From positions 2,728,001 to 2,792,000 of the forward strand of contig JACCLO010000010.1 of the NCBI GenBank assembly GCA_029448655.1: a stretch of 64,000 bases of DNA, in the 5' to 3' direction. The notes below the pieces were generated by a model, which was not told the origin of the DNA, ran no database searches, and saw nothing but the letters and a program-made list of their open reading frames with translations. The position numbers and the translations under genes are program-made. This document shows positions 1 through 12,628 of the stretch, piece by piece (position 1 is the stretch's first letter; every line of letters starts with the position of its first letter). This DNA is from Wolfiporia cocos (taxonomy: Eukaryota > Basidiomycota > Agaricomycetes > Polyporales > Phaeolaceae).

Positions 1-3000
1 TCACTGAGAGCCTGAAATACGGGCTTAGTAAGATGAAGAACTTGTCACCCTGTCACTTACATCGCTAACCATGGCATCTGTGCACCATCGCTCCACTGCC
101 CCCTTGATTGCTGCAAGTAACCTTTCCCGGAGCGAGGCCATTCGAGGGTCATCTCTGGCATGCCTCAGTTGCTTCGACTCTTCTGATACTTCGGACGGGT
201 CATCCAGTACGAGGATCGAGTCATTTGTTCGAGTCAAGCCTCTGGCAACCCCAGAAACAGTCTCCAGCTGTGTAATCACAATTGCGCGAGCTTCTTCTGG
301 CGGCTGCATGAGCAGTTCAGTGAAAATTTAAATTTCAAACAAAGATGAGGAAAACATACCAAAGTCGACTGAAGCGCTTCGTGGAGTTTTACAACCACTG
401 GACTGACGATCACCTATGGAGCCTTCAGGTTGAGACAAGATTATAAGCTTTAGCCATGCCTACATCCACTGGGGGGACAGCTTCTGCAGGAGGAAGTGCC
501 TGTATTACACTTGCGATAGACTGCAGCACTTTACTCTTCTCCGTGTCCTATACATAATCCTCAGGACCAGGCGTGAATGAAGAATCTACTCCGAACTCAC
601 TGGGATCCCAGTGAGGCCGGCATGAAGCTCTCCAAATGCACTGATGTGTGGCGCAAGGGCAGTTCGATTGGCGTCGCACAGATCGCGAAGAGCATTGGCA
701 GCTGGCAAGCACAGAGTCGGCTCAGGGAGGGCAGCAACAACGTATGAGATGGCAGTCATTAAGGGAGACGCGGTGTTGTTAGCTGACTGCGTCGTGAACC
801 ATGACGCATATGACCCTGTTTGGCAGTGTGCATGATTTTAGAATGTTGACGCTGGCTTCTTTGATTCTGTAAACCTATTCGCGTACCTGCTAGTAGCAAC
901 GCAGTCCGTCTTACACGGTCAGTGCCAGACATTGGCAATCTCCCGAGAATGTCGGAGCCAAAGACCCTCCGAAGATGCGGGTTGTCTTCGATCGGGACAG
1001 CTTCTTGAATCGCCATGATGCAATGTAAGGTGGCTTCCACTTCCTACCCGACTTGATCAACGGCACATACTGCTCCAGTTTGTGCCACTTACCTCCCAGC
1101 CTTGATGCGCTTGTCTAGAAGCAAGTCGCTGAAGGCTATCTTCTACGTAAAATTGCAGCAGATCGTCGCGCAAGATGTAGTAGCTGCACTATGTCAAGCA
1201 AGCGTCGTGGCAGACCAACAAGTAGCTTACGCATTGATGAGCGTATCGCCCACATCCCGCCGATATCTAAGGGTCCAGCATAAATCATGAGCATTGGATA
1301 TCCGGTGGAGAACGTACGATTGAAACCTGTCCCACAGGTCTATGGTTGAATTTAGCGACGAAGTTCCAGCCATTTGAGCTATGCATATACAATGCTTACC
1401 TCTCGTCCACGAATGCAAGGTACTCGCATTCGGCCACATGACCTTGCGCCTCAATACCTGTACAAGCTCCGAGTACACTGCCTTCGCGATGCGCCACTGT
1501 GCTTGTTCGAGGCTCGGCCCCTCAAGCGCGGACACATTTCCGCTAGCATCTCCGTAATCAAAGTCCTGCTCATATTCGGTATTCCAGAGCGCCTCCTGGA
1601 AAAGGTACCAAAAGCTGAGTGTCATCTCGCTCTCCTCCTCATCCACACCGTACACACCCGGCAGCGCGGTGTACGAGAGAAGGAGCCGAAGGAAGGTCTG
1701 CACGAGCTGTGACTTGCTCGGCAGCTGAGATGCTTCTGGCAAAGGTGGTACCGGAGCAGGCTGCATAGAGGAAGCGATGTTGGTAGCTAAGTATAGCGTT
1801 GAATGGTCGCCCAATGCGACGAGCAGCTTGCAAAACGAGTGCGAGACGCCGTCCGCAAATCCCGCTGGAAAACAGCATGACAGCGTGTGAGGAGCGTTCG
1901 TGCTGATAGTAGTGGGAGACGCACCATTTAGCGTGTGATTGACAATCGTGCCACCGTACTGTTCAAACCAAAGCAGCAGAGGCTCGGTCAACGTCTTAGT
2001 CCCCGCACCATCAGACAACGCAGACTTGGCCATCACCTCCTGAAGGGCGTCGGAGGCAGGTGAGAATGTGCTCTCGTCAAACTCGCCGTCACCGCCGGGG
2101 TTTAACAATGCAATCAACGGGGGAATGAGCGGTGTCAGATCGCTGTAGATGCAAATCAGCTCGAGCTGGTGCGCATTGCGTATACGCGACACAGGACGCA
2201 CTTCGCTGGGAGGATGAGGAGCCACGCTTGGAAACATTTCAACGCAGACACGAGTTGCGACGGTGAGCCGCGCGCCTGAGGATATACGATGCACGCCGAT
2301 ATGGCCTGAACGACCGAAGGAACAACCTGCAGCAGTGTCTGCCGCATGTGCGCTCTGCGCAAGTCAGTGACTACCCTCGCATATGCGGTGGGCCACACTC
2401 ACTTACTCGCAGAAACGAGGTCGGCACTCTCGACTTCCTCAGCAGCGATGGCGAGGAAGTCCAAGATCTGCTCATTTGATGCACCCATACTCGACATGGA
2501 GCTGACACATGAAAGCACCCAATCTGGCCAGTCTGTGTCATTGCCAGGACAGATTTTGAGGGCCAGAGAAACAATCTATCACACTCCGTCTCGCAATGCT
2601 CCATTTCACGCAACATAGTTGTACATACCGCGACAAATAGTTTGCGTAGTGTCACCTTGCCCCTCCCTGATGCGATCGATCGTCCAGTGAGTTCGAGGAG
2701 GGTATCCCGGAGTTGCAAGACATGCTCTTGCGGGAAGCTTTCCCTACCACAGGCTAATTAGAGCTTATTGCCCTAACACCGATCGCTACCGTACCAATCC
2801 CTTGCAATCTTGACCTGAGCTGTATGAGCTCCAAAGAATTGGACATTCGGATCTGCATGAGCCAGAAAGGGTACGACCAGGCCCCATGCCTCTGGTCGCT
2901 TTTGAATGTCAAAAAGCTCCTGCTGCAGGCGACGCTGGTTGTCCGAGGGGAGGTTGTTATTGGGTCCATATGCTTGTTGGATCAACTAGAGTCCAATAAA

Positions 3001-3098
3001 ACGTTAGCGTGCTTGTCGGAGTGCGATATGAGGCAACTGGCCTGAGCTGCACGTTCGATGTCCCCCGGAGCAAGAACCGGAAGGAAGGTGGTCGCCAT
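1..3098 (-). CDS. Importin-13/Kap122-like karyopherin, 3' end off window
   Basis: Nuclear transport receptor of the importin-beta superfamily (IPO13/Kap122/Pdr6 branch), which carries cargo through nuclear pores under Ran control. The chosen start is the ATG at 3098 (MATTFLPVLAP), in frame with a first exon ending at ERAAQA. A second exon begins at about 2970 with YGPNNN. HEAT-repeat signatures of the family follow in order: PNVQFFGAHTAQVKIARDW (about 2850), LRDTLLELTGRSIASGRGK (about 2680), and LTLSFWYLFQEALWN-like TLSFWYLFQEALWN (about 1600), a good marker of this branch. AIQEAVP and DILGRLP near 1000-930 belong to the central repeats. The last visible exon ends at 61 with donor GTAAGT. A branch site and acceptor follow at about 13, and the reading frame then leaves the window, so the C-terminus is missing. 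At least eight introns are implied and the exact exon count was not resolved. Family assignment is confident; exact orthology is not. Confidence 0.85.
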
Positions 3099-3690
3099 AC
3101 AGGCCGGCGGAGTGCGCAAACTAGTGAAAGCAAATCCAGGAGCTTAGTATCCCGATCTTGATAGAAAGAGGCGGTGCAGCTGCTGTCAGGAAGCTTTCGA
3201 TTACCGCGAACTGTACGTAGAATGCATATAACCGTTAGGCGCCGTGCGTTGGCTACAATATAAATCACGTGAGCGCGCTTTTACAAATGATGTTGATGAT
3301 CCATCGTATTGACGACCTCTTGGATTAGAAGCTGTACCACTTTTGTAGCTTACTGTGTCGCTAGACTTCTTCAAAAGTTGCAGACATACTCCAAGGGGTC
3401 AGCGAGACTCATTGTTTTGTGTTCATCTCGAGTCCATGGCAAACTTTTCTGGCCAGTTCGTGGTTGTGTCCTGACTATTCTACCTGTTATATTTTCTTGT
3501 CCTTGGGTGCCCCGGGACAAGAGCAGCAGACTGAAGCTCAGACCGCTTTCATAACTTCGGTAAACAACAACTCAATCAATGCAAAATTAATTAGAACCGC
3601 AACTTTCTTCCTCTAATAGCTCCGACACATTGGCATGACAGCGACAAGGACGACGAATTTAGTCAACATTCAATCACAGTAAGTCAAGCG
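3099..3690. other. Intergenic, importin promoter side
   Basis: This stretch lies between the importin start and the 3' end of the first P450. It should hold the importin promoter and the P450 3'UTR. Short ORFs on the plus strand (3309-3616) show no family resemblance. No other structure was seen. Confidence 0.5.
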
Positions 3691-5906
3691 TCATGTTTGT
3701 GTGACCTTGGCCTCCGCAATCATTAGCTCAAAACGCTCTGAACGAGGTGATATTGAGCATTTGAAGGGACGTGGGTGGCTGTCGTAGGTGAGTTATCAAG
3801 TGTGCACGATATAATAGGGTTACCGCTATACCTGACGATTCCCGGTTCATAGGTTGCATCGGGCGTAATCTCATTTCCAGCAGAATCTGTCGCTTTCTGA
3901 ATATTCAAAGTCGCAATTATGCAGGCGATTGCCAGCCACACATTCATATCCGCAAATTGCCGCCCCGGACAGATCCTGAGACAAGAGTTCTCTGAGTAAG
4001 TGGTGTCGCTTCATAGCTATTGGCGTTACTGACCTTCTTCCGAATCCGTATACATACTCGCTGGGGTCGGCGAGATTTGATGTCTTCGCATCCATCTTGA
4101 GGAAGCGCTCCGGAATGAATTTGTCTGGTTCAGGATATAGCTCTGGGTTTTGAGTCATAGACCTATTGTGGAATGATTAGCGTAAGGACGCATTGCAAGA
4201 TTCCTGATCATCACGCTTACCAAATATTCGGAAGCGCCATCGCTCCTTTAGGTATGTAATAGCCCGAATATTCGTCATCTTCCGTTACGCAATGAGGTAC
4301 TCCTGAGGGCAAGTCGATTCAGGGTTTATGTGCAACAGTATGACCGTGACACTACCGACCGAACGGCAAAGGACATATCCACCTTTGGTGGTTGTGTATT
4401 TAGGTGGTACCACGCTCCGTTGAATCGATGAGGACGCACCGGTAAACCTCCTTCAAAACGCATTCGATATAGGGCATATTTTCACGGTCTGACCAATCAG
4501 GAAGACGACCATTACCCACTACCTGGTCGACCTCCGCCTGTGCCTTTCGCAGTACTTCGGGATGCAGAGTCATTGCTAGGACAGAAGTGATCAGTACCGC
4601 AGACGTCTGAAAACATATGTCAGCGCGGAACGATTTGCCATATGGAATTCGCTACCGTTTCTGCCCCAGCTGACCGGTCGTGCATAAGCAAAGACACATA
4701 GTGGCTTGTGAGACAAAAACTACGCGCTCACCTCCATATAGTGTCTGGCTTAGTCCTTTGATATCCTTCTCGTCCTCCCCCAATGTGCCTTCTCTAATAG
4801 ACGCCTCTAATAATGACGCTACGATAGAGGGCTTGGCTGTGCCTAATTCCTGCTCAAATGATTGTGAATCCTTCGTCACAGCGTACAGCGGACCTTACCA
4901 TGCATCTTTTGACCATCTCAAAAGGCCTGTTTACAGCATCTTGAACGAGACGCTTGACCTCAGGTGCACGGCGTCTATAGTATGTGCCGGGAAACCATGC
5001 TGGGATGTGTTTTACTAACTCAACCCAGGCATTTTGCTCAAGATGGTGCGTTGCCAAAGTAGGATGATCACTCACGTATAGGCAAGAAATCGATCAGAAC
5101 TGCACCCGATACAGTGCATTCTACGGTCCCTTCCATTGCTTTATTAATGGTTGCAACAAATTGATCATCTTCTGATGTAACGGTGTGTCCGTAGAGAACC
5201 TCCATGATTGTGGCAGCTGAGTAACTTATAGACCATGCTCCAGTTATGGGCACAACTTGCAGAGTGATTATCTTCAGGTACTCACCGCTTCAGATGTGAC
5301 AGAAAGGCGTCTGGGGTCGCCACCAAGGATTCCAGCAGCACGCAAGTCTCCCTACGCCTCACTTGTTCCGATACACTCATGTAGTCTTGATCATGAAGTG
5401 TCGATTGTGCCCACCTCCGTTGCTTTTTCCATTGGTCGCCATAATCCATTGTTGCCACGGTGTGGCTCCATCCTAACCTATTGGGACTGATCAGAGGGTA
5501 TGGAAATTATGTACTTTGGCAATACGCGTACATTTCATCAAGCATTACAAGCTGCGGACGTCCGGAGTACTTAGCGCTCCTCTTATCCAATAGTTCCCGT
5601 GCTATCTGAATTGAGTTGATGATGAGCACCGGAAGTCTGAAAAGACGAGCGTAGATCAGGTCTCCTGTAGTCTCATCAGCAAGTAGTAAACAGAGCATCA
5701 TTGATACCCATACCGTATGTGCGGCCCCACTCTGCGAAAGCTCTCTCCTGGTAGTGAATGGAAAGCTGGTGAGCATTTCCAACTAATGGCAGGAATTTGG
5801 GTCCAGGTGGCAATCGACGGCGATTGCGTTCTCGTGCATTGTGCGTAAACGCAGCTAGGATGCCCAACACCAAAGCAACAAGGAGTAACTGGCTGAGCAA
5901 CCACAT
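3691..5906 (-). CDS. Cytochrome P450 monooxygenase (array copy 1)
   Basis: Membrane-anchored microsomal P450 (haem-thiolate monooxygenase, E-class group I, resembling basidiomycete proteins often labelled O-methylsterigmatocystin oxidoreductase). The start at 5906 gives an N-terminal anchor ([20 protein letters not shown]), a basic stretch and the hinge [16 protein letters not shown]. Further motifs are the C-helix WKKQR, the I-helix AGAET (assembled through a 14-nt exon at 4656-4669), [20 protein letters not shown], the K-helix KEVYR (ExxR), and the haem loop VYGFGRR joined across an intron to [17 protein letters not shown]. The last exon reads [20 protein letters not shown] and stops at 3691-3693. 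All key residues are present and the gene appears intact. It lies head-to-tail with three more copies. The substrate cannot be read from the sequence. A duplicated CCAAT-containing block lies about 320 bp upstream. Confidence 0.88.
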
Positions 5907-7702
5907 CGCAGCTGTGGTGGGAGGTACCGAGATGGATCATCCTAGAGCACCCTCAATCCTTAAGACGAAATCTGTACAAGCGTAGATGTCGTCCAACTAT
6001 TCGTCAGCGAATCACTATGCAGAACCGTTGTGAAGAATTGTGCGTGAATGCGGATCATGAATCCAACACAATTCACCAGCCACAGAAGGATCGGAGTTAC
6101 AGGCACACATCTGTTCATTGCGGCCAGAAGACTGACATACTGAATGACCCGGATGCCTTGGCGAATAGATGGCTGAGAATGGAGCTGCAGGCCTGAAGTG
6201 CGGTGGCGTCAGCCCTGAGTCATGCAGCCAATCACGCCCGCGCGCAGCCAATCACGCCCGCGCACAGCCCCCGAAGCTTGGAATACTTTCGTAAGGCTTG
6301 GTCGAGCATGCATACGAGCTCATAGTGACCATGTCAGAGCCCTTCTGCGGGAGATAGATCGCAATCACTCGTAGTTCTTTGATCTCAATTCATGGTGGAT
6401 AATACGTTTACTCTATTTTGCAAACCGAAAAAGTGGCATACACATTGCGCATCGTGCAAACCATTTCACTCATCAGAGTCTGCCCGTCGCTTCTTCGCTC
6501 ACGCTCCGGTAGAAGCCACAGTGCGACATGCACGGCTGCAATTGTTTAGCGGCGCGTAACTCTGAGCGTCCGCAGCACACGGTAGCATTAGGAAAAGTGG
6601 AAATAAACTGAGTCTCAGTCAGGGACTCACAGCGCTCAAGCGCTCAAGTGCTTCCATCCAATCGCGTTCCCATCAGCGACTTCATTCGGAGTAATCGATC
6701 ACATCAAGAATCAAGCATATCTGCCTGTGTTTTAGAGATGATGCATCCAATACCAGCGGACACTTAGCTACCCACGATATTCACATCACGCGCAATCTGC
6801 ATAATAATCAATTAAACACTTGAACGAATGAGGAAACAAGATTCTGCCGTCAGTCTTCGGTGCGGCAATGGCGTCTAGAGGAAGTCCGGCTCCGGTCGGG
6901 TGGGTGGATAGATGGGCGGGCTGAATGACAACTGACGGATGACTGACATGCACAGATAACAGCCGGACACACAGATGGACGGACAATGAGGAAACGGACG
7001 AACCAAGATACGATCAGTGCGGAGGTCAAAGTCAAGAAAATCTTAAGGCCCGCCAGAATGTATATATGCAGTCACAAGGAGAGAGGGGAATCCTAGGCCG
7101 TGGGACTTACCCTAAGTCTACGACAACGGGGAGGGAGGGTTCCTGAACACGGGGGAGCCATCCAGGAAGCGAAGAGGGCGGAGAGGTCCTTTCTGGTTGT
7201 TTAGAGAATGAGGCTTGGGGTGAATTGGATGCGCGCGGCGTCGTGGAGGCATTTCGGTGGGTTGGTAGTCCCCGAAGTGGCCGTGGCCGAGAAGAACCTG
7301 GGCTCATACATTGCGGGTTAACTCTCGGGGAGCGGCGGTGGGAAGGGTTGATGAGGGTGGCCCTGCCAGACTGCAGATTGGTACGGGGTTGTACATGGGC
7401 TTATTCTCGGCGCCAATGGTGAGGCGCTGATTTACGAAAGTGTTCGCGTGGCCTGGGGGGGTGGAAGGCTGAAGCGCTCTTAGGTCCGGACTCGTCGTCG
7501 CAACGGTGGAGGCAGGGAGCTGCGATGCAACACGCTGTATGTGCTGTGCAGTCGGGCGAGGCCGGCGTTTAGCCGGAATCGGACGTAGGAGAAGCATGAG
7601 CCGCAGCGCGCGCGGCTAGGTGGGACGGGGCGTACTGGAGGGGGGGGGCAGAAAAGAGAATGGCGGCGTCGCTAGAGGCAGCAGAGGTGGGCTAGCGGGC
7701 GA
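5907..7702. other. Upstream region of P450 copy 1, no firm gene
   Basis: No convincing gene was found. Around 6280-6760 are blocks resembling sequence upstream of copy 2 (11940-12310): a CTGAGTC...CAGCGCTCA stretch, a TGTGTTTT(A/G)AGA stretch and an ACTTTCGTAA...GAGCTC stretch. They suggest the duplicated unit included upstream DNA. The GC-rich part (7107-7597) has two overlapping minus-strand Ser/Pro-rich open frames (97 and 66 codons) that could be joined by an intron or frameshift. They match no family I know and may be chance. Confidence 0.4.
6224..6263. promoter_or_regulatory. Two perfect 20-bp tandem CCAAT repeats upstream of P450 copy 1
   Basis: The 20-bp unit GCAGCCAATCACGCCCGCGC occurs twice back to back, at 6224-6243 and 6244-6263. 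Each unit carries a CCAAT box followed by a GC-rich tail. It lies about 320-360 bp upstream of the first P450 start. CCAAT boxes are bound by the Hap/NF-Y complex in fungi, so a promoter role is plausible, but it is inferred from position only. Confidence 0.4.
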
Positions 7703-8752
7703 CGCGTCGAGACCGTCGGAATTCCCTGGTCCGGCGGATTCCGCCGGATTCCGCCGGACATGAAGATATATGTCTTAAGTGTAGCGCTGGATGCTACTTA
7801 AGATGTATAGCTTAAGTACAGCAACGGATGCTACTTAAGGTGTACACGATATATGACTTAAGTGTAGGCTTGACACCACTTAAGTGTATATGCCTTAGCA
7901 CAGCACCAGATGAAACTTAAGATATAATAATGAAGCTTCGGCACTGAAGTACTGAAGTAGATGCCCATGACTGATATTTCTTTAAAATGAATCTATATGC
8001 TGACACAATAGGCAAAGTACAATGGCTATCATATAAGCCATGTGATCCTTCATACTGGACAATACAATGTTTGTGATGGCCCACAACAATTTAGAAATGA
8101 TTATGTCATTGTGAGGGTCCAGCTTTGCTTGGAATGACAAACTGAGAAACTGAGAAACTTAAGATTAATCAGTGAAGGCTACAGTTATACCACTTAAGCA
8201 GCCAACATCACACATCTTAAGTGTCACAGTGCAAGTGCTGAAGTGCTGAAGTGGTATAACTGTAGCCTTCACTGATTTATCTTCAGTTTCTTAGTTGGCA
8301 CTCCAAGTAAAGCTGCACCTTTGCAATGATAAAATCATTTCTAAGTCCCTGTCATTACAAACATTATGTTGTCGGTATATAGATTTATATTGTATGACTA
8401 CCATTGTACTTTGCCTACTGCAGTGGTGTACAAATCTACTCACAAAGAAATACTAGCTATGGGGCATATAGTTTGGATAATGCAAATGCAAATGTGAGCA
8501 GTGCGGCAAGTGGCATCTACTTCAGTTCTTCAGTGCTGAAGCTTCATTGTTATATCTTAAGTGGCGTCCGGCGCTATGCTTAAGGCATATATATGTTCAT
8601 CTTAAGTAGCATCCATTGCTGTACTTACTAAAGGCATATACATTATACATCTTAAGTAGCATCCAGCACTACACTTAAGACATATATCTTCATGTCCGCC
8701 GGAATCCGCCGGAATCCGCCGGACCAGGGAATTCCGGTGTTCATGACGCGTC
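7703..8752. mobile_element. 1.05-kb fold-back (full-length inverted repeat) element
   Basis: The whole segment is an imperfect palindrome with two arms of about 490-500 bp meeting near 8222. The outer ends share GACGCGTC and, after a diverged patch, GGAATTCCCTGGTCCGG plus three tandem CCGGCGGATT-type units. Moving inward both arms contain CATGAAGATATATGTCTTAAG, GTAGCATCC, several CTTAAG sites, CACTGAAGT-type motifs, GGCAAAGTACAATGG, TTAGAAATGATT and finally AATCAGTGAAGGCTACAG. The arms differ by scattered substitutions. No transposase or long ORF is present, so it is a non-autonomous fold-back or large MITE-like element. No clear target duplication was found. Transcription would give a long double-stranded hairpin. 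Confidence 0.75.
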
Positions 8753-9466
8753 GAAAGGCGCGGGCTCGCTCGCTCGCCCGGACGTTGGGGCCGGCATCTC
8801 CCGGCATGTGCGAGGGATCGGTCTCTGCCCTGGAGTTGCCTGGCATTACTCCAGTCTGCGTGTTGCCTGTCAGTGTCACTTGTTGGAAGGGGTTCTTCGA
8901 GCCTCAGGTGTTCCGGGATAGGAGGGAGTCCACGTCGCAAACGCCTGGGGTGTTTCGTTGTTACACGAAAATCGTAACATCCAGGTTGCTTCGGCCGTAA
9001 CCGGTTAACCTCCGGATTCAACATCATTTGCATTTGGCCCGAGTGCCATCTGCTGTCTATAATGATTTTTGCGATATATCACACGCTTGTACAGGTTCCG
9101 TGTGTTTAGAATCTGCAAGCATCAAGTATGTTCTGTAGCCTTTCCTTATTGTACCAAATACCAGCAGTGATGGGATGCATTACGAGAAAAGGGGTGTTGC
9201 GACAGTGACTGGGTTGCTTCGACAAGTTGATAATCAACGACATTGGGTATATGACGTCCATGACAAGCATGCTATAATGCTTTACACCACTTAAGATAGT
9301 ATTGAGTCGGATTTCTCAGAGCCAGACGTTTCAAAACTTCGGATCACGCGTGTGCATGAATCGTTGCTTTGAGTAGATACACGTAACAAGTCACAGATCT
9401 ACATGTCATTTAGCTACCGAGTCTTCGAAGGCAGTGGCAATATGCGACGGAGGAGGAACGATACTA
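8753..9466. other. Spacer between fold-back element and P450 copy 2
   Basis: GC-rich near the element (8753-9000), then ordinary. Open frames here (8602-9033, both strands) run through the fold-back terminus and show no family resemblance. Nothing else was seen. Confidence 0.4.
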
Positions 9467-11667
9467 CTAAGCGTCTAAAGCTGACTTCGCCTCCATGACG
9501 GTGGCTATTGAGCGAGATGAACGAGGCAATATCGAACATGCGAACGGGTGTGGGTGGCTAGCGTGTTTATTTAGTATAACATTCAATAACAATGGGACCT
9601 TGACATACCTCACTATCCCAGAATCGTATGATGACTCTGGTACCAACTCGTTGCCCATTATATCCTTCGCAGTGCGAATGTTGAAGGTTGCCACAACACT
9701 TGCAATTGCGAGCCATACACTCGCGTCGGCAAATTGACGACCTGGGCAGATCCTACCCACGGAGTGGTTAGTTATCGTATCCCCGTGCATTCAAGTTTTA
9801 TGAGGAACCTTCTGCCGAAGCCAAAAATGTATTCACGAGGGTCTGCAGAGCTCATCGCATTCGGACTCATTGCAAGGAATCGCTCGGGGAGGAACTTCTC
9901 CGCTTCATGATACAGATCTTTGTCACGGCTGATGGACCTACAACGGAGTGGGATATACTATGGTATGATATTGACATAGTGGTACTCACCAGATATTTGA
10001 GAGTACTGTGGTACCGTTTGGAATAGCATATCCCATGTAATCATCGTCTTCCGTAACACGATGAGGGAGACCTATACATAGTTATGACAACTATCACTGT
10101 CTAAGAAAATTCTGTCACAAATACCCAATGGTAATGGACATATCCACCTATGTCAGGGGTCAGCACACAGTGCGAATATTTCAAAGTTGTCCTAGCGCAC
10201 CGATACACTTCTTTAACGACACATTCAATGTATGGCAGGTTAACACGATCCGAAAACTCAGGAAGACGTCTAGATCCCACAATGCGATCTATCTCGGCTT
10301 GCGCTTTGCTCATCACCTCAGGATGTAAGGTCATGGCTAAGAAAAATGTAGCAAGTGCTGCAGTGGTCTTTGAATTGGAAACTCAGTGCATAGAGACTGT
10401 ACGCCGCAATCGGATTCATACTGTGTCAGTCCCGGCTGATAAGCATGGTTGAGCAAGAGTTTTTAACTATGTTCGAGTACCCGCATTTTACTCGCCTGCA
10501 TACAGGGTTGAACTGAGGCCTTTTATGTCTTCCTCGTCCTTCGCTAACGTTCCCTCCCTTGAGGCTGCTTCCAGCAGTGATGATACCACAGAGGGCTTAG
10601 CACGTCCCAATGCCTGATATAAAATTTCAGTAGGTGTTCTTATACGGCGAGTACTGGTATTACCATCTCCTTTTGGACCATCTCGTAAGGCTGGCTCATA
10701 GACTTCTGAACGAGATGATTCACTTCAATCGCACGACGTTTGAAGCGTGCCCCCGGTGCCCAACTTGGGATGAGCTTTACTATTCAAATTGATCGATAAT
10801 TGGGGAATTAAACTCCTGACGATAGAAAATTCTCACAGATGGGGAAAAAGTCAACTAGCGCTCCACCAGCAGCAAAACATTCCACAGTTCCCATAGTAGC
10901 CCCTTCAATGATGCTCACAAACTCATCATTTTCCGATGAAACTGTATGGCCGTATGTTATTTGCATGATTAGGGAAACAGTGTAGCTGTAACACAAGTGA
11001 GTATAAACGTGTATACTAATCATGTTCATACACACTGACCGTTTTAGATGCAGCATGAACGAACCAGGAGTAGAAGCAAGCGATAACAGCAACACACATG
11101 CTTCCTTGCGCTGTGCAACTTCCCAAACTTTCTGGGAAATTTTATCACTCAAGGCTACTTGGGCCCACTTTCTCTGTTTCCGCCACTGTTCTCCATAATC
11201 AAGGACAGCAAGGGTTTGTTTCCAGCCCAGCCTTAAAGTTTATCTCAGCAAACCACGACAGATGCGATGCTGAGATAGAAGCACATTTCAGCCATCATGA
11301 CGAAGCGTGGCCGCCCGGAATATTTGGCACTCCTTTTGTCCATCAAGTCCCGAGTACTCTTTAATGAATTGAGGATAATCACTGGCCTCTCAAAGAACCG
11401 CGCGTAGGTGATATCTCCTGCAATTCGATCGTCAGGCGATGAAACAATCGGACCATAAACATGGTTCGCACCATACGTCAAACTCCACTGCGCGAATATT
11501 TTCTCCGGATATCTTGCACCGATTTGATGAACGTTTCCTAGTAGCGGCAAAGGCTTGGGGCCCGGTGGTAGCCGAAAGGTTTCCTTGCGTATTCGTAAGT
11601 AACGAATGCAAGAACCAAGGGCGCACAATATGAGTATGCATGAGGAGATCTGGCTGACGAGGGACAT
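9467..11667 (-). CDS. Cytochrome P450 monooxygenase (array copy 2)
   Basis: Second array member. It starts at 11667 with an N-terminal anchor ([17 protein letters not shown]), then [31 protein letters not shown], the C-helix [19 protein letters not shown], the I-helix [40 protein letters not shown] (ExxR), and IFGFGRR spliced to [17 protein letters not shown]. The final exon ends [16 protein letters not shown] with the stop at 9467-9469. The I-helix motif is built from a 14-nt exon at 10422-10435. The intron before it (10436-10495) appears to start with GC rather than GT, because using the nearby GT would give an immediate stop. All catalytic motifs are present and the gene appears functional. 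Same orientation and family as its neighbours; substrate unknown. Confidence 0.87.
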
Positions 11668-12628
11668 GAGAAGAAATGCAGAGGCAGTCCTTCAGACAGC
11701 TTGGTGGCTGGCTGGTATACACTGGATTGAATGCCACGTCAGAATTTATCACAGACCTGAGGAAGACGTCTATCCAACTTTTAATGCCTCCGCCAAGCTA
11801 CCTTGGGAAGTACTTACCTGGCTGGGTAGCACCTAGAACAGATCGTGACAAGTATTTCATATATCTCATCCTATTACACATACGCACTATAGAAGAATAA
11901 GTATGGTATCGGGGTCAAAGTGGCCGGAATGATTAATGCGTCAAACAAAGTTGAAATGGACTGAATCGCTGAGTCAGGGGTTCAGAGCGCTCAGTAGCAC
12001 GTCAAGTGTTTTCGATCAATACGCGCCAACGCTCAGCGCTCAGCCGTCAGTAGTTTTATTTCAGTAAAAAAGTCTCGTCAGTGATAAAACAAGCATGTGT
12101 TTTGAGAAGATGGCATACCCCAAACCTACGAACCATTTATCCAGCATTTGCTACTCATTCATGCCCTATACAATCTGTTTAGTGATCTCAGTCACAGCAA
12201 TTGGGCGGACGGGAAAACAAAGCTCTACGGTCAGTGCTAGTGCTCAACGAACGTTTTTATGTTTCGTGATACTTTCGTAATGAATAGCAAGCAATCACGA
12301 GCTCCATAACAATCTGATGTATTTGGAAACGCAGGCTACAGCCATACCACAATAGTGTATACTAATTCATTCATGGGGCTGTTTCTAGTCAGAAAAATGA
12401 ACGCTACTGCAGGCGCGACAGTCACCAGAACTTCGTACTTATTTAAATCAAGAAAAACTCCGTGCCCATCATGCTACCATAACTTGGAGCACGGCAAAAT
12501 CCAGATACTAGAACATCATAAAGTGTGGCATCTTCTTTCAGCAATTTTGCTACACAATGAGAGCGAAGTGGATTGTGACTAACACGAAGATTTATGCATG
12601 CTTCACGCATTCGGAGTTACTTAAGATA
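11668..12628. other. Spacer upstream of P450 copy 2
   Basis: No gene was recognised. 11940-12310 contains blocks similar to those upstream of copy 1 (CGCTGAGTCAGGGGTTCAGAG, a TGTGTTTTGAGA stretch, an ACTTTCGTAATG stretch). Short ORFs here (up to 76 codons) are not convincing. Confidence 0.4.

Noticed and set aside
8602..9033. 143-codon minus ORF at the fold-back edge
   Set aside because: It runs through the inverted-repeat terminus and shows no family resemblance.
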